The position numbers and the translations under genes are program-made. 34,039 nt of DNA from Magnetospirillum moscoviense (GTDB lineage: Bacteria > Pseudomonadota > Alphaproteobacteria > Rhodospirillales > Magnetospirillaceae): NCBI RefSeq assembly GCF_001650635.1, contig NZ_LWQU01000143.1, positions 1 to 34,039 on the forward strand, in the 5' to 3' direction. The notes beneath the pieces were generated by a model, which worked only from the letters and a program-made list of their open reading frames with translations, did not search any database and was not told the DNA's origin. Shown here in pieces: positions 16,588 to 24,454 of the stretch; position 1 is the stretch's first letter; each line of letters begins with the position of its first letter.

Positions 16588-16947
16588 TCAGGGCAGCAAG
16601 GCGCGGATCTTGGCGGGATCGGTCTCGCCGGCCGAGCGGGCCTTTTCCGTCTTACCGTCGAAGGCGATCAGGGTGCTTTGGGTGCTGACCCGGAAGTCGC
16701 GCAGCACGTCCTTCTGACTGTCGAAATCGACCAGGAAGACCTTCAGCTCGGCGCGTTCCTTTTCCAACAGCGACACCACCGGCGCCTGGGCCTTGCAGGT
16801 CGGGCACCACGGCGCGGTGACGTGAACCAGGATGGGCTGGCCCATTTCCTGCGCCTTCATGAAGGCGGCCTTGGTGAAGGTCTCGGCGGCCAGGGCCGGC
16901 AACGCCAGCAAGACCAGGGCAAAGGCTGACGCGATCAAACGAAGCAT
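16588..16947 (-). CDS. secreted thioredoxin-like protein
   Basis: A 119-residue thioredoxin-fold protein with an N-terminal signal sequence (about 1-20, ending ALA|AETF) and active site WC48PTC51. A cis-proline is not obvious at its usual place (STQSTLIAFDG has Gln-Ser-Thr there), which is slightly unusual. The exported position and the adjoining ccdA suggest that CcdA keeps its cysteines reduced. The ATG at 16947 has GGAGG seven bases upstream. It is the first gene of the thioredoxin–ccdA operon, divergent from the ECF sigma factor gene and preceded by a SigF-type promoter. Its target could be oxidised envelope proteins. Confidence 0.92.
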   Translation of the reverse strand: MLRLIASAFALVLLALPALAAETFTKAAFMKAQEMGQPILVHVTAPWCPTCKAQAPVVSLLEKERAELKVFLVDFDSQKDVLRDFRVSTQSTLIAFDGKTEKARSAGETDPAKIRALLP

Positions 16948-16983
16948 GACGGTTCCTCCAGATTGACGATCGATGTTTGGGGG

Positions 16984-17009
16984 TTCGCCACCCGCCGACC
17001 AAAGGTTAC
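16984..17009 (-). promoter_or_regulatory. ECF SigF-type promoter of the thioredoxin-ccdA operon
   Basis: Read on the minus strand, GTAACC (17009-17004) is followed after exactly 16 bases by CGAA (16987-16984). This equals the GTAACC-N16-CGAA consensus reported for the NrsF-controlled sigma factor SigF of Caulobacter crescentus. Transcription would begin near 16977, giving a leader of about 30 bases that contains the GGAGG site of the thioredoxin gene. No other GTAACC in the window was found with CGAA at this distance. Confidence 0.7.
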
Positions 17010-17059
17010 GCGAAAATTTGCGGTTGCCGTCGGCCGGCGTTGGCCTTCCAATACCGGCC

Positions 17060-17596
17060 ATGGATCAGGACAGCCAATGGCGGGCATGGATGGCGGCGGC
17101 GCAGGCCGGCGACAAGGCAGCCTATGGCCGGCTGCTGGCCGATCTGGTTCCGGTGGTGCGCCGCCTGGTCGGCCGGCGCTGGCACGGCGCCGCCGATGCC
17201 GAGGACGTGGTGCAGGACGCGCTGTTGACCCTGCATGCGGTGCGCCACACCTATGACCCGACCCGGCCGTTCCTGCCGTGGCTGGCGGCCATCGTCGAGC
17301 GCCGCGTCGCCGACGGCCTGCGCAAGCGCTATCGCCGCAGCGGCCGCGAGGAGGAATTCGACGAAGCGGCTGAAACCTTTTCGGCCATTGAAACGAATAT
17401 CCATGCACTGGATGCCGAGCCGCTGCGCCGCGCCGTCGCCGACCTGCCGGCCGGCCAACGCCAGGCGATCGAGCTGGTGAAGCTGAAGGAAATGTCGCTG
17501 GCCGAGGCCTCGGCCGCCAGCGGCCAAAGCGTCGGCGCCTTGAAGGTGGCGGTTCACCGCGCCATCAAGGCGCTGAAGGAGAAGCTGGACCGATGA
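17060..17596 (+). CDS. ECF RNA polymerase sigma factor, SigF/NrsF group
   Basis: A 178-residue ECF sigma factor with region 2 (about 20-90; the AEDVVQDALLTLH helix recognises the -10) and region 4 (about 125-175; SAASGQSVGALKVAVHRAIKAL recognises the -35). The ATG at 17060 gives the usual length; no clear ribosome site precedes it, as is common for leaderless or weakly translated sigma genes. It overlaps the downstream NrsF-type anti-sigma gene as ATGA. Because the same intergenic region carries a SigF-type promoter facing the thioredoxin-ccdA operon, that operon is the probable target. No matching promoter in its own direction is seen in the 112-bp gap. Confidence 0.93.
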   Translation: MDQDSQWRAWMAAAQAGDKAAYGRLLADLVPVVRRLVGRRWHGAADAEDVVQDALLTLHAVRHTYDPTRPFLPWLAAIVERRVADGLRKRYRRSGREEEFDEAAETFSAIETNIHALDAEPLRRAVADLPAGQRQAIELVKLKEMSLAEASAASGQSVGALKVAVHRAIKALKEKLDR

Positions 17597-18234
17597 ACAC
17601 CGACACGCTGATCCGCGATCTGACCGACCACCTTACCCCGGTGGAGCCGCTGCCCAGCCCGGCCGTCCGCCTGGGCCGCTGGCTGGCATTGGCGCTTCCG
17701 GTGCTGGCGGTGCTGGTGTGGCTGGAAGGCCCGCGTGCCGACCTGGCCCAGCGCCTGGGTGATCCCCGCTTCCTACTGGGCCTGATCGCCGCCCTGGCCA
17801 CCGGCGTCAGTGCAGGCTGGGCGGCGCTGGCCTCGACGGTGCCGGGGCTGCCGGGCATCCGCCAGGCCGTGCCCCTGATCCCGGCCGCCCTGTGGCTGGC
17901 GGTGACCGGCGACGGCTGCTGGCGCCAATGGCTGGTGCAGGGGCCGGATGCGCTGGCCGGCATCGGCACGCCGCAATGCTTCCCGGAAATCCTGATGGCC
18001 GGCGCCCTGCCCGCCCTGGCGCTGGTGTGGCTGGCCCGCAAGGGCGCCAGCCTGCATCCGGCCCGCACCGCCGCCCTGGCCGCACTGGCCGCCGCGGCCC
18101 TGGGGACGGCGGCGCTGGAGCTGTTCCACCATTCCGAGACGGCCATCATCGCCCTGGTCTGGCACCTGGGCGCGGTGGCGGCGATGTCGGGCCTGGCCGC
18201 GCTGGCCGGCGGAAGGCTGTTCAGGTCCCTCTGA
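17593..18234 (+). CDS. nrsF: DUF1109/NrsF-type membrane anti-sigma factor
   Basis: A 213-residue inner-membrane protein with about six hydrophobic helices and a short cytosolic N-terminus (MNTDTLIRDLTDHLTPVEPL) of the kind that holds the sigma factor. It is translationally coupled to the ECF sigma gene (ATGA overlap), the typical arrangement for this family. Known NrsF proteins sense metal stress through a conserved cysteine pair. Here the only two cysteines are Cys109 and Cys129, both in the loop around GDGCWRQ to TPQCFPE, with His179-His180 before the last helix. The 3' end lies 3 bp from the convergent YmdB-type gene. The family call is firm; the signal it senses is inference. Confidence 0.88.
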   Translation: MNTDTLIRDLTDHLTPVEPLPSPAVRLGRWLALALPVLAVLVWLEGPRADLAQRLGDPRFLLGLIAALATGVSAGWAALASTVPGLPGIRQAVPLIPAALWLAVTGDGCWRQWLVQGPDALAGIGTPQCFPEILMAGALPALALVWLARKGASLHPARTAALAALAAAALGTAALELFHHSETAIIALVWHLGAVAAMSGLAALAGGRLFRSL

Positions 18235-18237
18235 TCG

Positions 18238-19056
18238 TCACCAATCGGGCCAGGTCTCGGCCAGCCGGGCGCCCAGGCGCAGCGGCGCCACCCTGACCGC
18301 CAGGCCGGTGCGGTCGTCGGTTTCCACTACCACGCCGCACAAGGTGCCGGGACCTTCGGCCGGCGACAGCCGCTCGCCCGGCATCTTGCGGACGAATTTG
18401 TGGATGGCGGCGTCCTTCTTCATGCCGATCACCGAATCGTAATCGCCGCACATGCCGGCGTCGGTCTGATAGGCGGTGCCCTTGGGCAGGATCTGGCAGT
18501 CGGCGGTGGGGATATGCGAATGGCTGCCCACCACCAGCGAGGCGCGGCCGTCGGCGGTGTGGCCGATGGCCATCTTCTCGGAAGTGGCCTCGGCGTGGAT
18601 ATCGACGATGATCGCCTCGGCCCCGCCCGGCCCCAGCCGCATCCGGTTCAGTTCTCGCTCGAGGGCGGCGAAGGGGTCGTCCAGCGGGTCCATGAACAGC
18701 CGGCCCATCACCTGCACCACCATCACCTTGCGGCCCCGGGTGGCCGGATAGATCCCCACCCCCTTGCCCGGCGTGCCGGCCGGATAATTCAAGGGCCGGA
18801 GCAGGCGGCCATCGCCGTCGATATAGGGCAAGATCTCGCGCTGGTCCCAGCTATGGTTGCCCAGCGTCACCACATCGACGCCCGCCGCATAGAATTCCTC
18901 GCAGAATTTAGGCGTGATGCCGAAGCCGTGGGCGGAATTCTCGCCATTGGCGACAACGAAGTCCAGCGCCAGCCGGCTGCGGATTTCCGCCATTCGCGAC
19001 ACCACCACATCCCGGCCCGACCGGCCGACCACGTCACCGACAAACAAAATCCGCAT
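18238..19056 (-). CDS. YmdB-family metallophosphoesterase
   Basis: A 272-residue member of the TIGR00282/YmdB family, dinuclear-metal phosphodiesterases for which 2',3'-cyclic nucleotides are known substrates in Bacillus. Metal-site motifs are visible: GDVVGRSGR (Asp8), NGEN (37-40), GNHSWDQ (Asn67-His68), DIHAEATSEK, and GSHSHIPTAD with its paired histidines. The start is ambiguous between two adjacent ATGs (19059 and 19056); the second is preferred since it sits 4 bases from GGAGG. The stop of the upstream fau gene overlaps this start as TGATG, so the genes are translationally coupled. In the cell it may link RNA decay with biofilm or development, as in Bacillus, but that is not shown here. 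Confidence 0.92.
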   Translation of the reverse strand: MRILFVGDVVGRSGRDVVVSRMAEIRSRLALDFVVANGENSAHGFGITPKFCEEFYAAGVDVVTLGNHSWDQREILPYIDGDGRLLRPLNYPAGTPGKGVGIYPATRGRKVMVVQVMGRLFMDPLDDPFAALERELNRMRLGPGGAEAIIVDIHAEATSEKMAIGHTADGRASLVVGSHSHIPTADCQILPKGTAYQTDAGMCGDYDSVIGMKKDAAIHKFVRKMPGERLSPAEGPGTLCGVVVETDDRTGLAVRVAPLRLGARLAETWPDW

Positions 19057-19628
19057 CATTCCTCCGCGAGGATCAAACCACACTCGGTCAGAACCGCATC
19101 CAATCGCTGATCATCCGCTTCGGCCGGCAGGCTGTCCAGCCGTTGGGCGGCGAAGGCCAGGCCGACGGCCCGAACCGGCCCGGCCAAGCGCAGGGATTGC
19201 AAGGTGCGATCGTAATAGCCGCCGCCATAGCCCAGCCGGTGCAGGCTTTCGTCGAAGGCCAGAAGCGGCACCAGCAGCACACCCGGCACCACGACTTCCG
19301 CCTGGGCCGCGGGATGGAACGTGCCGTGCGGGCCGGGCTCCAGGGCCTGGCCCGGCTGCCAGGCGCGGAACAGCAAGGGTGCGGCCCTGGTCTCGACCAC
19401 CGGCAGGCACAGGCGACAGCCGGTGCCGGCCAGAACCTCCATCAAAGGACGGGGATCGATCTCGTCGGCCATCGGCCAATAGCCGGCCACCACGGCGCTG
19501 TCGGGAATATCCAGGTCATCGACGAAGCCGGCCAAGGCCTGCCCAGCATCGGGGCGGGCGGCGAAGGCCGCGGCCCGCCGATGGCGGGCCAGAAGGCGAA
19601 GGGCGGGCTTGTCGAAAGGTGAGGTCAT
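19056..19628 (-). CDS. fau: 5-formyltetrahydrofolate cyclo-ligase
   Basis: Converts 5-formyltetrahydrofolate to 5,10-methenyltetrahydrofolate with ATP, recovering folate from a storage form. The 190 residues match the YgfA/MTHFS family. The N-terminal KPALRLLARHRRA carries the basic residues that bind ATP phosphates. MADEIDPRPLM and GYGGGYYDRTL are the folate and Mg/ATP loops. The ATG at 19628 lies just past the 3' end of the 6S RNA, so the transcript is probably shared with it, as in many proteobacteria. It overlaps the YmdB-type gene at its end. Longer upstream extensions fall inside the 6S RNA and are rejected. Confidence 0.94.
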   Translation of the reverse strand: MTSPFDKPALRLLARHRRAAAFAARPDAGQALAGFVDDLDIPDSAVVAGYWPMADEIDPRPLMEVLAGTGCRLCLPVVETRAAPLLFRAWQPGQALEPGPHGTFHPAAQAEVVVPGVLLVPLLAFDESLHRLGYGGGYYDRTLQSLRLAGPVRAVGLAFAAQRLDSLPAEADDQRLDAVLTECGLILAEE

Positions 19629-19630
19629 GC

Positions 19631-19797
19631 GGGAGCGGTGCCGCCTCGGCCGTTGGCGTTGTAAGTCCTCCGTGGCCTGTGTGAACAGGTGGGCACCATG
19701 TGTCGGGGCCAGGGCCCCGACAGGGACAGCTCCCATGAGGATCATTATCGCCCCAGGGACATTAGCTGCCTGACGAACCGCGCAGCGGGCCGCTCCC
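19631..19797 (-). ncRNA. ssrS: 6S RNA
   Basis: A structured RNA between zapA and fau, the classic location. On the minus strand GGGAGCGG (19797-19790) pairs with CCGCTCCC (19638-19631) as the closing stem. The apical hairpin is GTCGGGGCC-CT-GGCCCCGAC, and the segments between are largely unpaired, as needed for the open bubble that mimics a promoter and traps sigma-70 RNA polymerase. Length is about 167 bases, in the normal range. Ends are set by pairing, not by mapping, and could shift by a few bases. The 3' end abuts the fau start codon, which suggests processing from a common transcript. Confidence 0.75.
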
Positions 19798-19808
19798 TAG
19801 GGTTCAAA

Positions 19809-20135
19809 CTAGGACCTTTCCAGACGATCCGCAATGCTTTCGATCCGGCCGGCCAAAGCCTCGATGCCGGCGGCCATGCGGTTGTCGCCCTCGGCGACGG
19901 CGGCAAGGTCGGTTCCGGCCGCCTTGACCAGATCGCGCGCCTCGGTCAATTCGTCGGCCAGCATCAGCCCGACCATCACCAGCAGGCGGGAATCGGGAAC
20001 GGTGCCGATCTGGCGCAGCAATTCCTGCGCCTTGTCATCGACCATGCGGCCCAGTTGCTGGATGCGCGCGATTTGCGAATCGTCACAGCCGATCTCGTAG
20101 ACACGGCCGTTGACGGTGACGGAGACGACGGCCAC
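19809..20135 (-). CDS. zapA: cell division protein ZapA
   Basis: A small cytosolic FtsZ-ring stabiliser. The protein has the ZapA head (VSVTVNGRVYEIGCDDSQIARI) followed by a helical coiled-coil tail. About 108 residues with the GTG at 20135, chosen because GAGGAG lies 8 bases upstream and the product then begins MAVVSVTVNG, close to other ZapA proteins. A GTG three codons earlier (20144) overlaps the upstream gene's stop as GTGA and is the alternative, but its ribosome-site spacing is too short. It follows the DUF4164 gene in a two-gene unit and is itself followed by 6S RNA and fau. Confidence 0.92.
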   Translation of the reverse strand: MAVVSVTVNGRVYEIGCDDSQIARIQQLGRMVDDKAQELLRQIGTVPDSRLLVMVGLMLADELTEARDLVKAAGTDLAAVAEGDNRMAAGIEALAGRIESIADRLERS

Positions 20136-20140
20136 CGGCT

Positions 20141-20368
20141 TCACTCCTCGAGCAGGGTGCGCAGGCGGGCGATCGCCTGGTCAAGCCGGGCCGAGACCAC
20201 CCGGTTGGTGTCGGCCAAGGCGGCCTGCTGGTCGCGGGCGTCGCGCAATTCGCCGGCCAGCAGCAAATCGCCGGCGCCGACCCGGGCGGCGGCCGATTCC
20301 AGCCGGTCGATGGCGGTCCCCAGGCGATCGATCGCCGCCTCGGTGCGGTTGAATGCGGATTCGGACAC
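20141..20368 (-). CDS. DUF4164-type small coiled-coil protein
   Basis: A 75-residue, almost entirely helical protein with heptad-like AIDRL/AIDRLESAA and ARLDQAIARL segments and no cysteine or membrane segment. Small coiled-coil genes of this kind (DUF4164) sit directly upstream of zapA in many alphaproteobacteria and are thought to work with ZapA. The GTG at 20368 is preceded by GGGGAAGG at a good distance; longer forms would run into non-protein-like arginine-rich sequence. The stop overlaps the possible early zapA start. Function is inferred only from position and from the family. Confidence 0.8.
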   Translation of the reverse strand: MSESAFNRTEAAIDRLGTAIDRLESAAARVGAGDLLLAGELRDARDQQAALADTNRVVSARLDQAIARLRTLLEE

Positions 20369-20514
20369 CAAATACCTTCCCCGGCCAGGACTTTCCAATC
20401 TCGGCAAGAGCCTACGGCCCGCCGGTAGGCGAGTCAACGCCGGCCGGTCCAGTCCCCTTGCAATCCCATACCGACGGAATAACATGGAGGTCTGCACAAG
20501 GCTGGAGCCTCACC

Positions 20515-21132
20515 ATGGAACTGCCCGTCAACGAAGCCGAGCGCTTGGCTTGCCTGGTGCGCTACGGCATCCTGGATACCGAGCACGAGGAATGCTTCGA
20601 CCGACTGACCCGTATTGCTGCGGTCGCCTTCGAGGCCCCCATCGCCTTGCTGTCGCTGGTCGATGCCAACCGCCAATGGTTCAAGTCGGCGGTTGGCCTG
20701 GAAGCGAAGGAGACCCCGCGCGAAATCTCGTTTTGTACCCACGCGATCATGGGCCGCGAGGTGATGGTGGTCCCCGACGCCCCGCTGGACCCGCGCTTTC
20801 GCGACAATCCGCTGGTGTCGGGCGCCCCGCACATCCGCTTCTATGCCGGCGCGCCACTGGTCACCAACGATGATCTGGCCATGGGCACCTTGTGCATCAT
20901 CGACAGCCAGGCCCGCTCGCCCCTGTCGGATCGGGATGCCCGCCTGCTGAAGGAACTGGCGGCGATGGCGGTCGATGAATTGGAGGCCCGGCGGGAACGG
21001 CGCGAGACCGCCCGCCTGCGCCGTGACGCCAAGACCTGCATCGCCAACCTGCTGCCGGCGGCGCGCAGCCTGCAACAGGCGCGCAACGCCGAGGGGATCG
21101 CCTTGGCGGAAAGCCTGCTGACCAGGCTTTGA
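20515..21132 (+). CDS. GAF domain protein
   Basis: A 205-residue cytosolic protein whose residues about 25-160 form a GAF domain: PIALLSLVDANRQWFKS, SFCTHAI, then FYAGAPLVTNDDLAMGTLCIID. These are typical of the small-ligand or redox-sensing GAF of sensor kinases and cyclases. The C-terminal tail (about 165-205) is charged and helical, with RRERRETARLRR, and carries no output domain. It is thus a free-standing sensor or a regulatory subunit. The ATG at 20515 has GGAG 7 bases upstream. It is divergent from the DUF4164-zapA genes and convergent on the AsmA-like gene, with 4 bp between stops. Its ligand and partner are unknown. Confidence 0.88.
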   Translation: MELPVNEAERLACLVRYGILDTEHEECFDRLTRIAAVAFEAPIALLSLVDANRQWFKSAVGLEAKETPREISFCTHAIMGREVMVVPDAPLDPRFRDNPLVSGAPHIRFYAGAPLVTNDDLAMGTLCIIDSQARSPLSDRDARLLKELAAMAVDELEARRERRETARLRRDAKTCIANLLPAARSLQQARNAEGIALAESLLTRL

Positions 21133-21136
21133 TCGA

Positions 21137-24100
21137 TTATTGCGCGGGCGCTGTCTCTGGCGGCGGCTTCTTGGTCGGGGTCGGGCGTTTCCGGGCCTCG
21201 GTTTCCGAGCCGTCGTCGAAGATGTTGAACAGGTTGCGCAAAAAGCCCGGCGTCAGCGCCGACAGCGGATTGACCCACACGTCGGGATCGGCTGTCGGTC
21301 CCTTCATGCGGTAGTTGAAGGCGACCAGGCCGCCGCCCTTCTCGCCGCCGGTGATCAGCCAGCCCAGCACCGGGATCTTGCCCAGCGCCGAATTGAGTGC
21401 ATAGGCCGGCACCACCGTCCCTTCCAGGGCGATGCGGCTGGCATCGACGTCGATCTCGCCCGAGCCGGTGATGCCCAGCGCGGCGCCATAGGCGCGGGCG
21501 TCCTTCACCGTCAGCAAGCCGTCGGTCAGGGTGAAGGGCGCGTCCAGCGTCGAGAAGCCGACCCCTTCGCCCTTCAGCACATCGACGATGCCGGTCAGCG
21601 CCGCCACCGTCAGCAATCGGGCCAGGGCCGGCGCCTTGACGATGTTGTAATCGGTGATGCGGACCAATCCGGACAGCGGCTGGTCTTCCTTGCTGTCGTC
21701 ATAGGCGCCCTCGACCTCGAGGCTGCCGCCCATCAGATGCTCGTAGCTGTCGAAGGCGCGCAGGGTTTCGCCGGCATCGTCCGAGCTGACCTTGACGGTG
21801 CGCCGCTTCGGGCCGCCCGGCCTGATCTCGGCCAGGAAATGCTTGTCGCCGGGCAAACCGCCCCTGGCGGTCACGGTGTGCCAGTCGTCGCCGTCGCGGG
21901 CCAGGGCGACGCTGGCATTGGTCAGCTTGCCCGATTTCGACAGCCACATGGTCTTGATCTGGCCGGTGACACTCATCGGCGGCAGGTCGGCCTTGCGCTT
22001 CCTGGCGCCGTCACGGGCGCGCGCCTCGGCATCGCCGGCCCGCTCGTCTTCCTTGCCGACGATCGGCTCGGCGTTGAATTGCTCGCCCCTGGCGGTGATG
22101 TCCAGGCCGGCGCCGTTGGGGCGGAACCCGATGGCGCCCTCGATGTCGGTGCGCCCGCCATAGGCCAGCCGGGCGAACTCGACCCGGCGGATCTTGCCGT
22201 CGCTCCCGAACCCCACCGAGCCCTTGGTCGATAGGTCGCCGGCATTGACCACGAAACGCGGGATGGCGGCCAGCTTGTTGTTTTCCAGGCGGATCGACAG
22301 CTCGGCGCCGCCGGTGGTGCGCACCTCTTTGCGCCAACCCAGGCCGGGCAGCTGCATGGCGGCGGTGGACAGGTCGGCGCGCACCTCGATGTCGCCCCGG
22401 CCGCCGCCATACAAGATGGCGGTCACCTGGGTCGCCACCGGGCCGGTCAGGAAGGGCGCCACGAACGGCACCGTGTCCAGGCCCAACAGGCGCCGCTGGG
22501 CTTCGTCGATGGCCGGTGCCTTGACGTCGTAGCGCGAGCGGAAGGGCGCGTTCTTCGAGAAATTCTCGCGCCATTTCAGATCGCCGGGGATCGAGCCCAG
22601 GACGATCGGCCCCTTGGCGTCCAGGCCCTTGGCATCGACGGTCAGGTCCAGTTCGCCGTCGGTCAGGTCCAGGCCCATCACCACCTGCGGCAGGCTGATC
22701 TTCTTGACCTGGGCGGTGACGTTGACCGACACGTCGTCGAGACGCAGATTCTTCAAGAGCGGGAACTTCAGGCGGACCCGCGCCTGGGCGTCGCCGCCCA
22801 CCGTCTGCGGGTCGATGCCCAGCGCCTGGGCATAGCGAAGCGGCTTGCTGTCGATCACCTTCAAGGCGTCGGCGGCCGGCCCACTGATGGTCAGGTCGAT
22901 GTCGGCGAACTGGTCGGGCTGGTCCAGGCCGCCCAGGATGATCAGCCCTTCCTTGGCCTTCAGGCCATAGACGTCGCCGGCCTTGACGTTGATGCGGAAA
23001 TCCTTGGTGTCGAAGGTGGCGATGGCGGCGGCGTTCTTCACCGCCGGCATCGGGCGCAGATAATCGACGGTGACGCCGTCGCCCTTGATCTCGCCGCCGA
23101 CATGGTCGATCACCAAATCCTCGAAGGTGCCCAGCGCCGAACGGCCGGAAATCGACGCCTTCGCCTCGCGGGCGATGCCCTTGGACATGTTGGCCAACAC
23201 CCATTCGCGGGCGTTGGGGGCGACGATGGCCGGCCACAGCCGGGGCAGTTCGTCGAAGGGCACATTGGTCAGGGTGGCATCCAGCGTGACCTGGCTGGCC
23301 CCGCCCAGGCCCTCGGCCTTGGCGGTCAACGACAGGACCGGCCCGCCGAAATCGATGGCCAGTTCCTGCAAGGCGACCTGGCTGAGCCCGGCCCGGGCCG
23401 CCAGCTTCAACGAAACGCTATCGACGGTGCGATGCATATCGACGGGTGCCGGCAGATCCAGGGTGCCGGCGCCGCCGGCCATCTCGATTTCCAGGTCGGG
23501 AAGGCTGCCGTCAAGGCGCCCCTTGACCCGCACCGTGCCGGCCAGCGGCAGGTCCAACAGCTTCAGCTGGGTCAGCGGCCCGCCGATCCGCGCCAGGGCG
23601 GCCGGGCGGATGCCGCTGATGAACAGCTCGCCCTTGATGGAATTGTCGGCCTTGGCATAGGTCGCCTCGCCCTCGAGCGAGCCCTGCTCGCCGGCCAGGT
23701 CCAGCGCCATCGACGTCGATACCGTCAGGCCCTGCGGTACCCTTTTCATGGTCAGATCGGCATCGGGGGCGTGCCACTGCACACCCAGCAGGCGGTCATC
23801 GACCATCAGGTCGGCGTCGATGATGGCGGCACGCTGCAGATGTCGGCCGGGCTGGCTGGGGTCGGGCTCGCCGACCAGCGTTTCCAGCAGGCGGCGCACC
23901 GGATCGGCGGCACCGGTATCGGCAACCGGGGCCTCGATTCCATGCTCGACGCCGATCCCCCACTGGATGTTGCCGTCGGTTCCGCGCACCAACATCAGGC
24001 GGGGACGATAAAGGCTGATGGAATTGGGCGCGATGACGCCCCTGAACAGGGCCCGGCCGTTCAAGCTCAGCGCCATTTCCGGGATGACCGCCACCGGCTG

Positions 24101-24367
24101 GGGCGACTCGCCCGCGAAGGCCTGCACGCCGATGGCGCGAATCTCCAGCCGGTTGCCCTTGCCCGACAGCGCCAGTACGGTGTCGTCCAGGCGCACGGAA
24201 AAGCCGCCATCCCTGGCGGTCAGCGCTTCCTCGATGTAGGGCGTCAGGAACGCGAGCGAGATCGGCCCCTCGGACAAACGCCACAGGAGCACCGGCAACG
24301 CGACCAACAAACCGACAACAAGGGCACCTAGAAGTTGGAACAGACTTCTGACCGCGCCGTGAACCAC
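21137..24367 (-). CDS. AsmA-like/YhdP-type DUF3971 envelope protein
   Basis: A 1076-residue protein anchored by one N-terminal membrane helix (LFQLLGALVVGLLVALPVLL), the rest being beta-rich and periplasmic. The AsmA_2-like C-terminus is visible around GVGFSTLDAPFTLTDGLLTVKD and GSGEIDVDASRIALEGTVVPAY. Proteins of this group (YhdP, TamB and AsmA relatives) form bridges that carry phospholipid toward the outer membrane. The start is taken as GTG at 24367, with GAAGG upstream; a start 21 codons earlier would run into the divergent glnE leader. The C-terminal PTPTKKPPPETAPAQ tail is proline-rich and likely disordered, another EF-P-dependent sequence. It is divergent from glnE and convergent on the GAF gene. 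Confidence 0.9.
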   Translation of the reverse strand: MVHGAVRSLFQLLGALVVGLLVALPVLLWRLSEGPISLAFLTPYIEEALTARDGGFSVRLDDTVLALSGKGNRLEIRAIGVQAFAGESPQPVAVIPEMALSLNGRALFRGVIAPNSISLYRPRLMLVRGTDGNIQWGIGVEHGIEAPVADTGAADPVRRLLETLVGEPDPSQPGRHLQRAAIIDADLMVDDRLLGVQWHAPDADLTMKRVPQGLTVSTSMALDLAGEQGSLEGEATYAKADNSIKGELFISGIRPAALARIGGPLTQLKLLDLPLAGTVRVKGRLDGSLPDLEIEMAGGAGTLDLPAPVDMHRTVDSVSLKLAARAGLSQVALQELAIDFGGPVLSLTAKAEGLGGASQVTLDATLTNVPFDELPRLWPAIVAPNAREWVLANMSKGIAREAKASISGRSALGTFEDLVIDHVGGEIKGDGVTVDYLRPMPAVKNAAAIATFDTKDFRINVKAGDVYGLKAKEGLIILGGLDQPDQFADIDLTISGPAADALKVIDSKPLRYAQALGIDPQTVGGDAQARVRLKFPLLKNLRLDDVSVNVTAQVKKISLPQVVMGLDLTDGELDLTVDAKGLDAKGPIVLGSIPGDLKWRENFSKNAPFRSRYDVKAPAIDEAQRRLLGLDTVPFVAPFLTGPVATQVTAILYGGGRGDIEVRADLSTAAMQLPGLGWRKEVRTTGGAELSIRLENNKLAAIPRFVVNAGDLSTKGSVGFGSDGKIRRVEFARLAYGGRTDIEGAIGFRPNGAGLDITARGEQFNAEPIVGKEDERAGDAEARARDGARKRKADLPPMSVTGQIKTMWLSKSGKLTNASVALARDGDDWHTVTARGGLPGDKHFLAEIRPGGPKRRTVKVSSDDAGETLRAFDSYEHLMGGSLEVEGAYDDSKEDQPLSGLVRITDYNIVKAPALARLLTVAALTGIVDVLKGEGVGFSTLDAPFTLTDGLLTVKDARAYGAALGITGSGEIDVDASRIALEGTVVPAYALNSALGKIPVLGWLITGGEKGGGLVAFNYRMKGPTADPDVWVNPLSALTPGFLRNLFNIFDDGSETEARKRPTPTKKPPPETAPAQ

Positions 24368-24454
24368 TAGACCTTCGCCTCCAAGACCGACTTGACCCTG
24401 CCGCGTTGCTTCGGCCAAGTTGGGAAGCAATCACACCCGCAAGGACATAACAAG

